Source of the DNA: Paraburkholderia phenazinium
GTDB taxonomy: Bacteria; Pseudomonadota; Gammaproteobacteria; Burkholderiales; Burkholderiaceae
NCBI RefSeq assembly: GCF_900142845.1
Contig: NZ_FSRU01000002.1
Location: 3,410,001-3,474,000 of the forward strand
Length of the DNA stretch: 64,000 nucleotides
Direction: 5' to 3'
Below, piece by piece: positions 17,633-25,992 of the stretch. The notes under the pieces were generated by a model that made no database searches, was not told the DNA's origin, and saw only the letters and a list, made by a program, of their open reading frames with translations. Position numbers and translations under genes: made by a program. Within the stretch, counting starts at the first letter, position 1. Each line of letters starts with the position of its first letter.

Positions 17633-18295
17633 ATGAGCCGCTTACTCTGTCTGATCATGCTGTCGCTGGGCCTGGTGCAGATCGCAGCGGCCGATGAAAC
17701 CGACCCCGACCACGAGCGCATCTCCGCGTACCTGACGCAAAAGTTCGGCGTGGCCCGGGCCAAGGCCGAGCAGATCTCGGATGCCGTCCAGACCGCGGCG
17801 GCGAAGTATTCGCTGCCGCCGGCGCTGCTGCTGGCAATCATCTCGATCGAATCCCGCTTCAAGGAAAAGGCCAAGGGCCCGCGCGGGGCGACGGGCCTGA
17901 TGCAGGTGGTGCCTGCCGCGCACCGCGGGCTGCTGCGGAACGTCAAGGACCTCACCGACCCTGGCGCCAACATCGAGGCCGGCTCCGCCATCCTGCACGG
18001 CTACATGCAGTCGGCGGGCGGCGATCTGAGCCTCGCACTGAAGAGTTACGGCGGCTCGCTGGCCTACGCGCAAAAGGTCAGCATGCGGGTCCAGACCTTC
18101 GCTCCCGTGGTCGCGAAGCCGGACGACGCACCTTCTGCCGCCGCGCAACAGGCGGCGTGCGACGCCCACGCCACCGACGACTGCCCGGCGCCGGCGAGCG
18201 GCGCCCGTTCGTTTTACATTCCGTCGGCGAACGCCGCCGCGGCCGGACCGGCCGCGTTTGGCCTGTCGGCTGCAGCACCGGCTTCGGCGCCCTGA
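17633..18295 (+). CDS. Lytic transglycosylase (SLT domain)
   Basis: The 220-residue exported protein has a signal peptide (about 1-20). Its SLT domain (about 50-155) has the catalytic Glu73 in SIESRF, followed by GLMQVVP, as in Slt70-type enzymes. It cleaves peptidoglycan to 1,6-anhydro-muropeptides in the periplasm. The C-terminal 60 residues are Ala/Pro-rich and low complexity. The frame is complete with a normal domain size. Confidence 0.9.
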   Translation: MSRLLCLIMLSLGLVQIAAADETDPDHERISAYLTQKFGVARAKAEQISDAVQTAAAKYSLPPALLLAIISIESRFKEKAKGPRGATGLMQVVPAAHRGLLRNVKDLTDPGANIEAGSAILHGYMQSAGGDLSLALKSYGGSLAYAQKVSMRVQTFAPVVAKPDDAPSAAAQQAACDAHATDDCPAPASGARSFYIPSANAAAAGPAAFGLSAAAPASAP

Positions 18296-18477
18296 CGGCA
18301 TCGCGGCACGCAACCGGCCGCAGCCCCTGGCCCGGTCAGCGTGCGCCACGTTGACGAACACCCTACAAACCTTGTTGTTTCAACGTGTTACGTCGTCTGC
18401 GGGTTGTTTTCCGCTCCACCTGGCAACCGCTCTACAATGCATGCCATTCGACGTTAAGTCGTTCGCCTCCCAGAATC

Positions 18478-19263
18478 ATGCGCACCTCATTTTCCAAACT
18501 CACCGCAGCGTCGCTGCTCGGATTGCTCGCGCTCGCCGCCTGTTCGAGCGCACCCCAGCCGAAGTTTCAGCAGGAACAGTTCGATACGGGCGCAAGTCCC
18601 TTCGCGCGTAATTTCAACGCCAGCACCACCGACACCTGTGAAGCTGCCCGCCGCGCGCTGCTAAGCCAGGGCTATATGACGACGTTGACGCACCCGGATA
18701 CCGTCGACGGCACGAAGAATTTCCAGCCCACCGGCGATTCGCATATCGTGGTGGAGTTTCACGTCGTCTGTACGCCGGGCGAGGAAACCGCCGATACGAG
18801 CATCGTCTACGTGAACGCGGTGCAGAACGGCTTTGCGCTGAAGAAAAGCGATACGTCGGCGAGCGTCGGGCTGAGCGTGCTCGGTTCGCTGTCGCTGCCG
18901 ATCCGCTCCAACAACGACGCGATGGTGAAGATCTCCAGCGAGACGATCCCGTCGGGCACGTTCTACGATCGGTTCTTCGCCCTGCTCAATCACTACCTGC
19001 AGACGGTCGTACGGACTATGCCGGTCAAATCCAATGATGTGACGAGCACGCCGCTTCCGGCTCCCGCTGCGGTTCCGGTCGTCGCTCCGGTGCCGCTGGT
19101 GCCGGCGCCGAAGTTGGCGACCACGCCCGTAGTGGCGCCGCCTTCGAGCGCGTTGAACGTGCCGTTATTGACGCCGGTGGCGCCCGCTGCGCTGGAATTG
19201 CCGGATGCGTTGGGCCGTCCCGACATGACGCAGGCTGCCAGCGCACCGAGCGTGAGTCCCTAA
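18478..19263 (+). CDS. DUF2242 lipoprotein
   Basis: The 261-residue protein has a lipoprotein signal with the lipobox LALAAC (lipidated Cys22). A DUF2242 domain follows (about 35-180: ETCEAARRALLSQGY-like segment, conserved Cys pair). The C-terminal tail is Pro/Ala/Val-rich (about 185-261). The start at 18478 puts the signal peptide at the N-terminus; longer frames do not. Function is unknown; the location should be the outer-membrane inner leaflet. Confidence 0.85.
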   Translation: MRTSFSKLTAASLLGLLALAACSSAPQPKFQQEQFDTGASPFARNFNASTTDTCEAARRALLSQGYMTTLTHPDTVDGTKNFQPTGDSHIVVEFHVVCTPGEETADTSIVYVNAVQNGFALKKSDTSASVGLSVLGSLSLPIRSNNDAMVKISSETIPSGTFYDRFFALLNHYLQTVVRTMPVKSNDVTSTPLPAPAAVPVVAPVPLVPAPKLATTPVVAPPSSALNVPLLTPVAPAALELPDALGRPDMTQAASAPSVSP

Positions 19264-19916
19264 GGCCTTAACGCGCTAACACTTACGCTCGGCAAGGAGC
19301 GCGCTGCGCTGATCATTCATGGGTCGGCGCAGCATCATGGATGGGTCGGCACACTTTTCCCCAATGGTTTTACTTCATACGTATACGTATGTAGTAGTAG
19401 TTAACAAAGGGCGCGCCGTCCTGTGGACAAGCGGGAAATCCTCCGTCCGGTCAACGCTGTAACAAAACCATAACAATGCGGAGCGCGCGTGCAGAGCGCC
19501 AGCGGGCCGAGGATAACTTCGGCGTCGCGCCATCTCCTGCGCCGGTTATCAAGAATCCGCACACAGCCTGTTAGCGGCGCTATCCCGGAGTTGTCCATAG
19601 GGCTACGTGGATAACTCTGCGCCACTCACCTTAAAGTTATCCGCCAGAACGCCGTTTAACTGTTGTCTGAGCGGTGCAGTCTCGTGGCGCGGCGCTCTCC
19701 AGTGCGCCGCCGATCCCATCCAGCCTGTTACGGTCGCCAGCGCACATACTGCACTGCGCCAATGCGCGCACATTGGTGTCGGGTGGTGCGGGCATCCGGT
19801 ACGCGCGACTTCAACCGCGACTGTTGCTATTTAGTCAAAAACTACACAGCAGTGCACCGTCCAGGCATAAAGTTAAAGTGCTTTATCAAGTTACTTGTGC
19901 AGTGCGGGGGTGTGCG
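19264..19916. other. 653-bp gene-poor stretch with palindrome and DnaA-box-like words
   Basis: No convincing gene is present. A 16-bp perfect palindrome, CATACGTATACGTATG (19376-19391), is extended to 24 bp with one mismatch (19372-19395). A GTAGTAGTAG run follows. Four words close to the DnaA box TTATCCACA occur at 19422-19430 (TGTGGACAA), 19591-19599 (TTGTCCATA), 19606-19614 (CGTGGATAA) and 19637-19645 (TTATCCGCC). A short direct repeat ATGGGTCGGC lies near 19319 and 19341. The stretch at 19830-19900 is AT-richer and may hold the promoter of the following operon. Confidence 0.5.
19372..19395. promoter_or_regulatory. 24-bp palindrome, operator-like
   Basis: The 16-bp core CATACGTATACGTATG is perfectly symmetrical, and the flanks ACT/AGT extend it around one mismatch. 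Long symmetrical AT-containing sites like this are usually dimeric repressor operators. The cognate protein is not evident nearby. Confidence 0.5.
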
Positions 19917-20117
19917 ATGAAACGCAGAACAGCACGACAGCTTGTCCGTCTCCTCTCAGACATCAGACATTCTGCCCATTGCAGTACGCTGAGGGCCGCG
20001 GCAACCAGCCGTGCCATCGAACTGGCGGAGGACGAAGCCGACGAGCCGTCCACCTCGGAAAGTGCCGACGACACGCGCGACGTGACCCAGGACGAACGCA
20101 TGTGGAGAGGATCATGA
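19917..20117 (+). CDS. Hypothetical protein, 66 residues
   Basis: No family recognised. The product is basic at the N-terminus (MKRRTARQLVRLL) and strongly acidic in the C-terminal half (EDEADEPSTSESADDTRD). Its stop overlaps the next start as ATGA, which argues that both frames are truly translated as an operon. Confidence 0.6.
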   Translation: MKRRTARQLVRLLSDIRHSAHCSTLRAAATSRAIELAEDEADEPSTSESADDTRDVTQDERMWRGS

Positions 20118-20389
20118 GGGCCGCCAGCGAACAGTCCCTGCGCTTTCTCGTCGAAAAGTGGCTCGCCCCGGGCCCGTCGATTCCCGTTCGCGTGACCGAA
20201 TTCAGCCGCACCCGCATGGGTGGCAGACGCTACGTGCGGGTCGAGACAGCCCTTGAGGCGGGCGCCCGGGGTCTGTTCTTCTTCAGGCACGACGACGGTT
20301 GCTGGTGCGTGTTTCCGCCCACGGCGGATAGCCGCAACGTGATGAACGACGCCGCCGGCATGCCACTGGCGATGGCGCGGGCGGCGTAA
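20114..20389 (+). CDS. Hypothetical protein, 91 residues
   Basis: No family recognised. The product is a compact, basic, soluble protein with a VRVETALEAGARGLFFFRHDDGCW core that looks like a small beta-rich fold. It starts inside the stop codon of the preceding gene (ATGA). There is no signal peptide. The two-gene unit sits after a 650-bp gene-poor regulatory stretch. Confidence 0.62.
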   Translation: MRAASEQSLRFLVEKWLAPGPSIPVRVTEFSRTRMGGRRYVRVETALEAGARGLFFFRHDDGCWCVFPPTADSRNVMNDAAGMPLAMARAA

Positions 20390-20545
20390 CAAGCCCCGCA
20401 GCCTGATGACGCGGGGCATGCCGCCCCGCCTCGTCCCCTCGTTGAACCGCCATTTCTCCATGAAGAACCGCACCGCGCGATAATCGCGCAAACGCGCCGC
20501 TGTCGAGACTGAACGGTGGCGTCGAGCGCATTTCAGGCGGAAATC

Positions 20546-21298
20546 ATGGATGAAAAAGACTGGATCGCTGGCGCGGCCAAAGCCCTGGCGATCATCGAAG
20601 CGTTTGACGAAGAACACGCGCGCATGACGCCGACGATGGTGGCCGCAAGGGCGGGGCTATCGCGCACGGCAGCGCGCCGTTATCTGCTGACGCTGCGCGA
20701 ACTCGGCTATGTGGATACGGACGGCAAGCTGTTCTGGCTGGCCCCGCGCGTGCTGCGCCTCGGCCAGTCGTATCTGGATTCGGCGCGCTTGCCGCGCACG
20801 GTGCAGCCGTTCCTGCAGCGGATCACGGCGACCCTGCAGGAAACCGCGCTGGTGGCGATTCTCGACGAACACGACGTGGTCTACGTGGCGCGCAACGGCG
20901 TGAACCGGGCGATGGCGGTCGGCTTCGTGCTGGGCTCGCGGGCTGCGGCGCCGCTGTCGTCGGCGGGGCTGATCCTGTTGGCGTTCCAGGCGCCCGAGGA
21001 GATCGACCACTGGCTTTCGACCTACGAAATCAAGGTCTTCACGCCGCAAACCTACTCCACCGTCAAAGAACTGCGTGACGTGCTGGGCGAGGCGCGTCGT
21101 AACGGCTACGTCGTCACCGATCAACAGCTCGAACTCGGCATGCGCGGCGTCGCCGTGCCGCTGCGCGACCGTCACGGCTCCGTGGTAGCGGCCATCAGCG
21201 TCAGCATGCCGATGGGTCGGGAGTCGGCCCAGGCCGCCTTGCAGCGGGTGCTCCCGACGCTGCAGGAAACCGCCAGTTTGCTGCGCAATCTCGTCTAG
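20546..21298 (+). CDS. IclR-family transcriptional regulator (PcaR/PobR type)
   Basis: The 250-residue protein has an N-terminal IclR helix-turn-helix (about 8-65, with ALAIIEAFDEEHARMTPTMV and GLSRTAARRYLLTL). The C-terminal effector domain (about 80-245) ends GVAVPLRDRHGSVVAAISVS. This subfamily often controls protocatechuate and other aromatic pathways, but no such genes adjoin it here. I chose the ATG at 20546, after GGCGGAAA, over a GTG ten codons upstream. Confidence 0.88.
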   Translation: MDEKDWIAGAAKALAIIEAFDEEHARMTPTMVAARAGLSRTAARRYLLTLRELGYVDTDGKLFWLAPRVLRLGQSYLDSARLPRTVQPFLQRITATLQETALVAILDEHDVVYVARNGVNRAMAVGFVLGSRAAAPLSSAGLILLAFQAPEEIDHWLSTYEIKVFTPQTYSTVKELRDVLGEARRNGYVVTDQQLELGMRGVAVPLRDRHGSVVAAISVSMPMGRESAQAALQRVLPTLQETASLLRNLV

Positions 21299-21538
21299 AT
21301 CGGGAGATCGCGGACCTGTCCCGCCTGGGCCAGGCGCACGCGCAAATCGACTGAAGGGATAACGAAAGAAACCTGTCTCCCGGAAAATACACAGGGCGTG
21401 ATATGGGATGACAAACGCCCTACGCTGCGTGATACTCCCCCGCGGGGAGCCGCCAGGCGCCGCGTCGTCATGTCTGCTTCACCATGCTGTTCTTATTCAT
21501 TCACATTGACATAGTCGTTCAGGTTTGGGGATTAACAC

Positions 21539-21751
21539 ATGAAAAAAGTCATTGCCTCGCTCGCAACTGCAGCTCTCGCGCTGGTCTCCGTTCAAGCTTT
21601 CGCACAGGCATCCGACGCAGCCGCGCCGGCCGCAGCTAGCACCGCGAAGCCCGCCAAGCACCACAAGAAGCTGAAGACGCACGGCAAGCGTGCTGGCGTT
21701 TCGGCGGCCGCATCGGCTGCCGGCACGAACGACAAGGGTACGCAGAACTAA
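21539..21751 (+). CDS. Small exported basic protein
   Basis: The 70-residue product has a clear signal peptide cleaved after AFAQA (about residue 24). It leaves a Lys/His-rich basic mature peptide (KPAKHHKKLKTHGKR) in an Ala-rich context. An intrinsic terminator lies about 95 bases downstream. Function is unknown; similar small basic periplasmic proteins are common in Burkholderiaceae. Confidence 0.78.
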   Translation: MKKVIASLATAALALVSVQAFAQASDAAAPAAASTAKPAKHHKKLKTHGKRAGVSAAASAAGTNDKGTQN

Positions 21752-21846
21752 GCGAGCGCTTTTGTCCGCCGCGCGGACCTCGCCGGTTCGCACCGCAGCC
21801 AGCCGACAGGCTGACGCGGACTTCCGGAGCGGTTGAGGTTTGCAGG

Positions 21847-21881
21847 AAAAAGGCCAGAGCCTCGCGCTCTGGCCTTTTTTT
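21847..21881. terminator. Bidirectional intrinsic terminator
   Basis: A perfect stem AGGCCAGAGC / GCTCTGGCCT has an A-run before it and a run of seven Ts after it. It separates the small exported protein gene (+) from the convergent gene at 21946 (-). Confidence 0.88.
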
Positions 21882-21945
21882 CATGGGATGCGGGAGATTG
21901 GCTTCGGGGAGCGGAGACGGCCGCAGGCGGGTGGGGTATGACGAC

Positions 21946-22233
21946 TTACGACGCGTCCGCAGCGAGGCCGCGTTTGACGATCTCGGTCAGCAGACCGGTC
22001 ATGCCTTCGGGATGCGCCGCAGCCCGTTCCTGCAGCTGGGCGACGAGATCTGCGTTGAGCTTGCAGGCGAACGGCACGAGTCCTTGCGCCTGGTCGAGCC
22101 TGCGTTGTTCGCGGCGGTCCAGCACCGGCGCGGCAGCGGAGGCCTTGCCGAAGCGGTCGGCGGTCGCCAGCTTCATCGAATTGGTCAGTTTCAGGGCCTT
22201 GTTCTTCTCAAGGTCGGTTTTTTTCATCGCCAT
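21946..22233 (-). CDS. Hypothetical protein, 95 residues
   Basis: No named family. The N-terminus is lysine-rich (MAMKKTDLEKNKALKLTNSM). The C-terminal half (VPFACKLNADLVAQLQERAA ... TGLLTEIVKRGL) resembles a helical ribbon-helix-helix-like or CopG-like segment. The start ATG at 22233 was chosen by length and composition; the frame continues open upstream but there overlaps the Mut7-C gene out of frame. A DNA-binding role is possible but unproven. Confidence 0.7.
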   Translation of the reverse strand: MAMKKTDLEKNKALKLTNSMKLATADRFGKASAAAPVLDRREQRRLDQAQGLVPFACKLNADLVAQLQERAAAHPEGMTGLLTEIVKRGLAADAS

Positions 22234-22292
22234 ACGGAATGCCTCTGCTTGATAGGTAATCCCGCATTGTACGCATCGCGCCGCCCTGCCAG

Positions 22293-23081
22293 TCAGGGGC
22301 GGGGTTCCGCGGGACAAAACGGCGTCTCCACTGGGGCGGCGCGCTCGCCCGCCATGCTGTCCATCAACGCGCGCATGCGCTGCCAGTGAGTGCCTTCCCA
22401 GAACACGCGGCGGCACACGTCGCAGGTGACGAACTGGGTATGACGCTCGAGTACGCCTTCCGGCGCGCGGCCGGCGACCTCGTCCCTGGCGATGCGCCGC
22501 AGCGGCACGTTGCAGGTGAGGCACAGGCGAAACGGGCGGGCGCTGCCGGCCAGATCCAGCCGGTCGAAAATCTCGCGCAACTGCGCCTTCGGTTTGAGCG
22601 CGCGCACGTAGCAGCCATGGGTGATGGTGCGCCGTTTGAGCAGCTCGCGGTCGCGGGTGAGCACGATGCGGTGTTCGGCGGCGGCCAGCACCTCGATGTC
22701 GGCGTCCGGGTAGTGGTTGTCGTAGAGCGTGTCGAAGCCCGCGAGCCGCAGCAGTTGCGCGAGGCCGCCGAGATGGGCGTCGGCGATGAAGCGCATCACC
22801 CGCAAAGGACGCTCGCGCACGCGCAGCAAGGGCTGGATATCGAGCGCTTCGAACTTCGGATAGACCGCCACGCGGTCGCCGTCCGCGAGTTGCCGTTCGA
22901 AGCCGACCGACTCGCCGTTCACCAGAATCAACTCGACTTCCGTGTGCGGCACGCCGAGCGCCTCGATCATGTGCTTGGCGGTCGCGGCATGCGCGCAGAC
23001 GCAACTGAACGCGCGCCGGCGCAGCGGCCGGGCGAGAAAATCGTTCAGCTCCTCATAGAAGCGGAATGTCGCGGTGACCAT
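22293..23081 (-). CDS. Mut7-C RNase-domain protein with ubiquitin-like N-terminus
   Basis: The 262-residue protein combines a ThiS/MoaD-like ubiquitin fold (about 1-88, with LVNGESVGFERQLADGDRVAVYP) and a PIN-type Mut7-C domain (about 95-240). Asp101 and Asp144 (TRDRELL) are likely metal ligands. A zinc ribbon is formed by Cys187/Cys190 and Cys220/Cys223. Homologues are predicted nucleases of unknown substrate. It is divergent from the dehydrogenase gene, with about 95 bases between them. Confidence 0.88.
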   Translation of the reverse strand: MVTATFRFYEELNDFLARPLRRRAFSCVCAHAATAKHMIEALGVPHTEVELILVNGESVGFERQLADGDRVAVYPKFEALDIQPLLRVRERPLRVMRFIADAHLGGLAQLLRLAGFDTLYDNHYPDADIEVLAAAEHRIVLTRDRELLKRRTITHGCYVRALKPKAQLREIFDRLDLAGSARPFRLCLTCNVPLRRIARDEVAGRAPEGVLERHTQFVTCDVCRRVFWEGTHWQRMRALMDSMAGERAAPVETPFCPAEPRP

Positions 23082-23175
23082 CGTGCCAGTATGGCACCGT
23101 GTCCTGTGGCGCGCTGGCTGCGCGTGTCACAGGGCTGTGCTTTACTTCCGGTTCCTTTGAAGATGGGAGCAAGAG

Positions 23176-24045
23176 ATGGACATCGGTTTTATCGGTCTTG
23201 GCGAGATGGGCGTCGCTATGGTTCAGAACATGCTGAAAGCCGGCCACACGGTGCGGGTCTGGAACCGTTCGCCGCAACGCGCCGAGCCGCTGGCCGCCGC
23301 CGGCGCCAGGGTCGTGAGTTCGCCGGCCGAGGCGTTCAGCGGCGACGCGGTGTTTTCGATGCTCGCCGACGACGCAGCGCTGCGCGCGGTGATCGACGCC
23401 CAGTTGCTGGAACACGCCCCGCGCGGGTTGATTCACGTGAACATGGCGACGATTTCCGTCGCGCTGGCCGAAGAACTGGCCCACGCGCACGCATTGCGCG
23501 GGTTGCACTACGTGGCCGCGCCGGTGCTCGGACGCCCGGACGTCGCGGCAGCGGGCAAGCTGACCATTGTCGCCGGCGGTCCGGCCGAGGCGATCGACCG
23601 GGTGCAACCGGTATTCGACGTGATCGGCCAGAAAACGTGGCGCATCGGATCGCTGCCGCAACAGGCGAATGTCATGAAGCTCGCGGCGAATTTCATGCTC
23701 GCGGCGGCGGTTGAAACGCTCGGCGAGGCGGCGAGCCTGGTGACGGGGCATGGCGTCGCGATGCAGGATTTTCTCGACGTGATCACGGCCGGTCTGTTCC
23801 CCGGGCCGGTGTATCAGGGCTACGGCAAGATGATCGCGGAACGGCGCTATGAGCCGGCGCTCTTCAAGGCGCGTCTGGGCCTGAAGGACGTGCGCCTCGC
23901 GCTGGCCGCGGCCGATGCGGTGTCGACGCCGCTGCCGGTGGCGAGCGTCGTGCGCGACAGCCTGATCGAAGCGATCGCCCACGGCGACGGCGAGAAAGAC
24001 TTCGCGGTGCTCGGGCAGGTGTCGGCGCGCCGCGCCGGGCGTTGA
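23176..24045 (+). CDS. NAD(P)-dependent beta-hydroxyacid dehydrogenase
   Basis: The 289-residue protein belongs to the 3-hydroxyisobutyrate dehydrogenase / tartronate semialdehyde reductase superfamily. It has the Rossmann motif IGFIGLGEMG (3-12), the substrate-loop region GRPDVAAAGKL and the catalytic Lys in NVMKLAANFM (about 170). The substrate cannot be fixed from sequence. Similar proteins in this family often lie alone beside transporters, as here before a LysE exporter. Confidence 0.87.
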   Translation: MDIGFIGLGEMGVAMVQNMLKAGHTVRVWNRSPQRAEPLAAAGARVVSSPAEAFSGDAVFSMLADDAALRAVIDAQLLEHAPRGLIHVNMATISVALAEELAHAHALRGLHYVAAPVLGRPDVAAAGKLTIVAGGPAEAIDRVQPVFDVIGQKTWRIGSLPQQANVMKLAANFMLAAAVETLGEAASLVTGHGVAMQDFLDVITAGLFPGPVYQGYGKMIAERRYEPALFKARLGLKDVRLALAAADAVSTPLPVASVVRDSLIEAIAHGDGEKDFAVLGQVSARRAGR

Positions 24046-24163
24046 GGGCAAGTTGAGGGCGCGTCGACGGTGCGCGCGGCGGGGGCTGGTTGAACCCGGA
24101 GACCGCAGCGCAGGCCGCGGGCGGGCATAATGCCTGTCCTGCCCTTTCCTCACCGTGTCGATC

Positions 24164-24799
24164 ATGAGCCTGCATACCTGGTGGCTGTTCGTTGCTACCG
24201 TCTTCGTCGTTTCCGCCATTCCCGGTCCGAACATGTTGCTCGTCATGACCCACGGCGCGCAGCACGGGCTGCGCCGTTCGAGCGCGACGATGGCCGGCTG
24301 CCTGTCGGCGCTGGTGCTGATGCTGTCGGTATCGGCGGCCGGGCTGGGCGTGTTCCTCGAAGCGTGGCCGGCCATGTTCAACGGGCTACGCATGATCGGC
24401 GCCGCGTATCTGGTCTATCTGGGCGTCAAGTCGTGGCGCGCGCCCGCCGACGAGGCCCCGGTGCACGATGCCGACATGCTTGCCGCGAAACCGGCGCGCT
24501 CGCGTTTTGCGCTCTTTCGCAACGGTTTTCTGGTGGCCGGCAGCAATCCCAAGGCGATTCTGTTCGCCGCGGCCCTGCTGCCGCAGTTCATCGACGCGAG
24601 CCGCCCGACGCTGCCGCAGTTCGGCGTACTCGTCGCCACCTTCGCGGTGATCGAAGTGAGCTGGTATCTGGTTTATGCCGGCTTCGGCACCCGTATCGGC
24701 GCCCGGCTGAAGAGCCGCAATGTCGCCAAGGCGTTCAATCGTCTGACGGGTGGCGTGTTCGTCGGCTTCGGCGCGATGATGGCGCTGGTGCGCCGCTAG
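24164..24799 (+). CDS. LysE/RhtB-family amino-acid exporter
   Basis: The 211-residue inner-membrane protein has five to six hydrophobic helices. It shows the LysE signature SAIPGPNMLLVMTHGAQHGL near residue 17, plus LVAGSNPKAILFAAALLPQFI. It probably exports an amino acid such as threonine, homoserine lactone or lysine. The ATG at 24164 is used; a GTG three codons upstream is an alternative start. Confidence 0.87.
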   Translation: MSLHTWWLFVATVFVVSAIPGPNMLLVMTHGAQHGLRRSSATMAGCLSALVLMLSVSAAGLGVFLEAWPAMFNGLRMIGAAYLVYLGVKSWRAPADEAPVHDADMLAAKPARSRFALFRNGFLVAGSNPKAILFAAALLPQFIDASRPTLPQFGVLVATFAVIEVSWYLVYAGFGTRIGARLKSRNVAKAFNRLTGGVFVGFGAMMALVRR

Positions 24800-24855
24800 C
24801 GGCAGATTGGGCTGTTGTGTAAACGCAACGTTGAGGGTCTACCCTAATTATCATG

Positions 24856-24884
24856 TTGCGCCGCACCAAGCGGTTTGCTAGTAT
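24856..24884 (+). promoter_or_regulatory. Promoter of candidate sRNA
   Basis: A TTGCGC -35 (24856-24861) and TAGTAT -10 (24879-24884) have the ideal 17-base spacing. They lie in the gap after the LysE gene and point at the short terminator-ended transcript. Confidence 0.5.
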
Positions 24885-24890
24885 TTGTCT

Positions 24891-24951
24891 TGTCTCCTCC
24901 ATGTCTCCTCTGATATGGATTCAGCCCGCCCAAGTAGGCGGGCTTTTTTTC
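24891..24951 (+). ncRNA. Candidate 60-nt sRNA with anti-Shine-Dalgarno repeats
   Basis: A predicted start near 24891 follows a -35/-10 pair. The first 25 bases contain TCTCCTCC and TCTCCTC, which are complementary to GGAGG-type ribosome-binding sequences. A strong terminator hairpin, AGCCCGCC / GGCGGGCT, with a T-run completes the transcript. The layout (short single-stranded C/U-rich head plus intrinsic terminator) fits base-pairing sRNAs. The element could instead be only the terminator of the LysE gene, so this is a prediction. Confidence 0.45.
24923..24950 (+). terminator. Intrinsic terminator
   Basis: An 8-bp perfect stem AGCCCGCC / GGCGGGCT with loop CAAGTA is followed by seven Ts. It ends the LysE transcript and/or the sRNA candidate. 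Confidence 0.9.
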
Positions 24952-25014
24952 GTCCTGCGTTTTCCCCACTTGCCGCCACACCCCGATCCGTCCCGGTAGC
25001 ATTGCCGGCGCGCT

Positions 25015-25839
25015 TCAAAACTTATACGAAACGGCCAGGAACGAGATGATCGGGTCGGCCTTCAGTTCCGCCTTGCTCACCGCGAGTTCCGTACCGTCCG
25101 CTGCCTTGACGATCACCGACGAGGTGGTCTTCAGCGGGATATAGGTGATCGAGGCCACCAGACCCCAGTGATTCGTAATGTTGTACTCCGCGCCCGCGTT
25201 GAACACCGGTTGCCAGGACGACGAAGCCTTCGCCGACACCTGGGTGGTGCCCGGCTTGCCTGCGCCGGCGGCCAGCACGGAGCCGAGATTGTTCTGCGTC
25301 GACGTCACGAAGTTCGGATTCAACTGGATGTCGGAAAACCAGTTGTACGACACCCCGACACCCACGAACGGGCGGAACTTGGCGGTCGGCTGGTTGAAGT
25401 AGTACTGCAGGATCGCCGCCGGGCTCCACTGGCGCACGCTCTTGATGATCGGATTGCTCGACGGGTCGCCCAGATTCTGACTGCCGAGCGCGCCGGCCGG
25501 CCCGGGCGGCATGATCGTGCCGTGACCGTAGACCTTGAACACCGGCGGCACGCCCGCAACCGAGGTAATCGCAATGTGGTCGGTCAGGAAGTGGCTGAAG
25601 ACGAGGCCGACCGTGTCCGCGTTGTTGGTCGACAGACCGGTGCCGGCCGAGGTGAATGAGTTCGGCAGGCGCAGCGGCGTGTTGATCGGCGTCGGCGCGA
25701 CGTTGGTGGTCAGCGCCGAACTCGAGTCTTGCGGCGCGACGTGGAACCAGCCGAGCACGGCGACGTTGTCGCCCGCCTGCTGGGCGTGGGCGCTGAGCGA
25801 CAGGCACGTGGCCAGCGCCGCGATAAATATTCTTTTCAT
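25015..25839 (-). CDS. OmpW-family outer-membrane protein
   Basis: The 274-residue protein has a signal peptide ending SAHAQ (about residue 19) and an eight-stranded-barrel pattern of alternating aromatic residues. It ends ...ISFLAVSYKF, with the C-terminal Phe used for outer-membrane assembly. OmpW proteins form narrow hydrophobic channels. The start has AGGAAGGTC directly upstream. It follows two DUF2957 lipoprotein genes on the same strand and may be the last gene of that unit. Confidence 0.88.
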   Translation of the reverse strand: MKRIFIAALATCLSLSAHAQQAGDNVAVLGWFHVAPQDSSSALTTNVAPTPINTPLRLPNSFTSAGTGLSTNNADTVGLVFSHFLTDHIAITSVAGVPPVFKVYGHGTIMPPGPAGALGSQNLGDPSSNPIIKSVRQWSPAAILQYYFNQPTAKFRPFVGVGVSYNWFSDIQLNPNFVTSTQNNLGSVLAAGAGKPGTTQVSAKASSSWQPVFNAGAEYNITNHWGLVASITYIPLKTTSSVIVKAADGTELAVSKAELKADPIISFLAVSYKF

Positions 25840-25920
25840 GACCTTCCTCCTGGGGCGGGCATGCCTGCTGCGCGCGCCGGCGGGGTTCGATTCCCGCATG
25901 GACGTCGCGCTCTGGGCAGA

Positions 25921-25950
25921 CCCCGGCCGCTGCGGATGCCGCAGCCGGGG
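25921..25950 (-). other. Strong stem-loop between DUF2957 gene and ompW-like gene
   Basis: CCCCGGC and GCTGCGG pair with CCGCAGC and CCGGGG around a three-base loop, with one bulge. No T-run follows on the minus strand. It more likely tunes mRNA stability or partial read-through between the genes than ends transcription. Confidence 0.5.
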
Positions 25951-25992
25951 AGCGGTTGCCTCGTTACGTGGTGACAGGGTTCGCTGCGTCCA

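Noticed and set aside
19372..19914. Chromosomal replication origin
   Set aside because: No dnaA, dnaN, parAB or rnpA/rpmH genes adjoin, and the DnaA-box-like words mostly carry one or two mismatches; kept only as a regulatory or titration-site idea.
25871..25899. A tRNA T-arm-like sequence (GCGGGGTTCGATTCCCGC) in the leader of the OmpW-like gene
   Set aside because: There is no acceptor stem, D-arm or anticodon arm around it, so it is neither a tRNA nor a recognisable attachment-site remnant.
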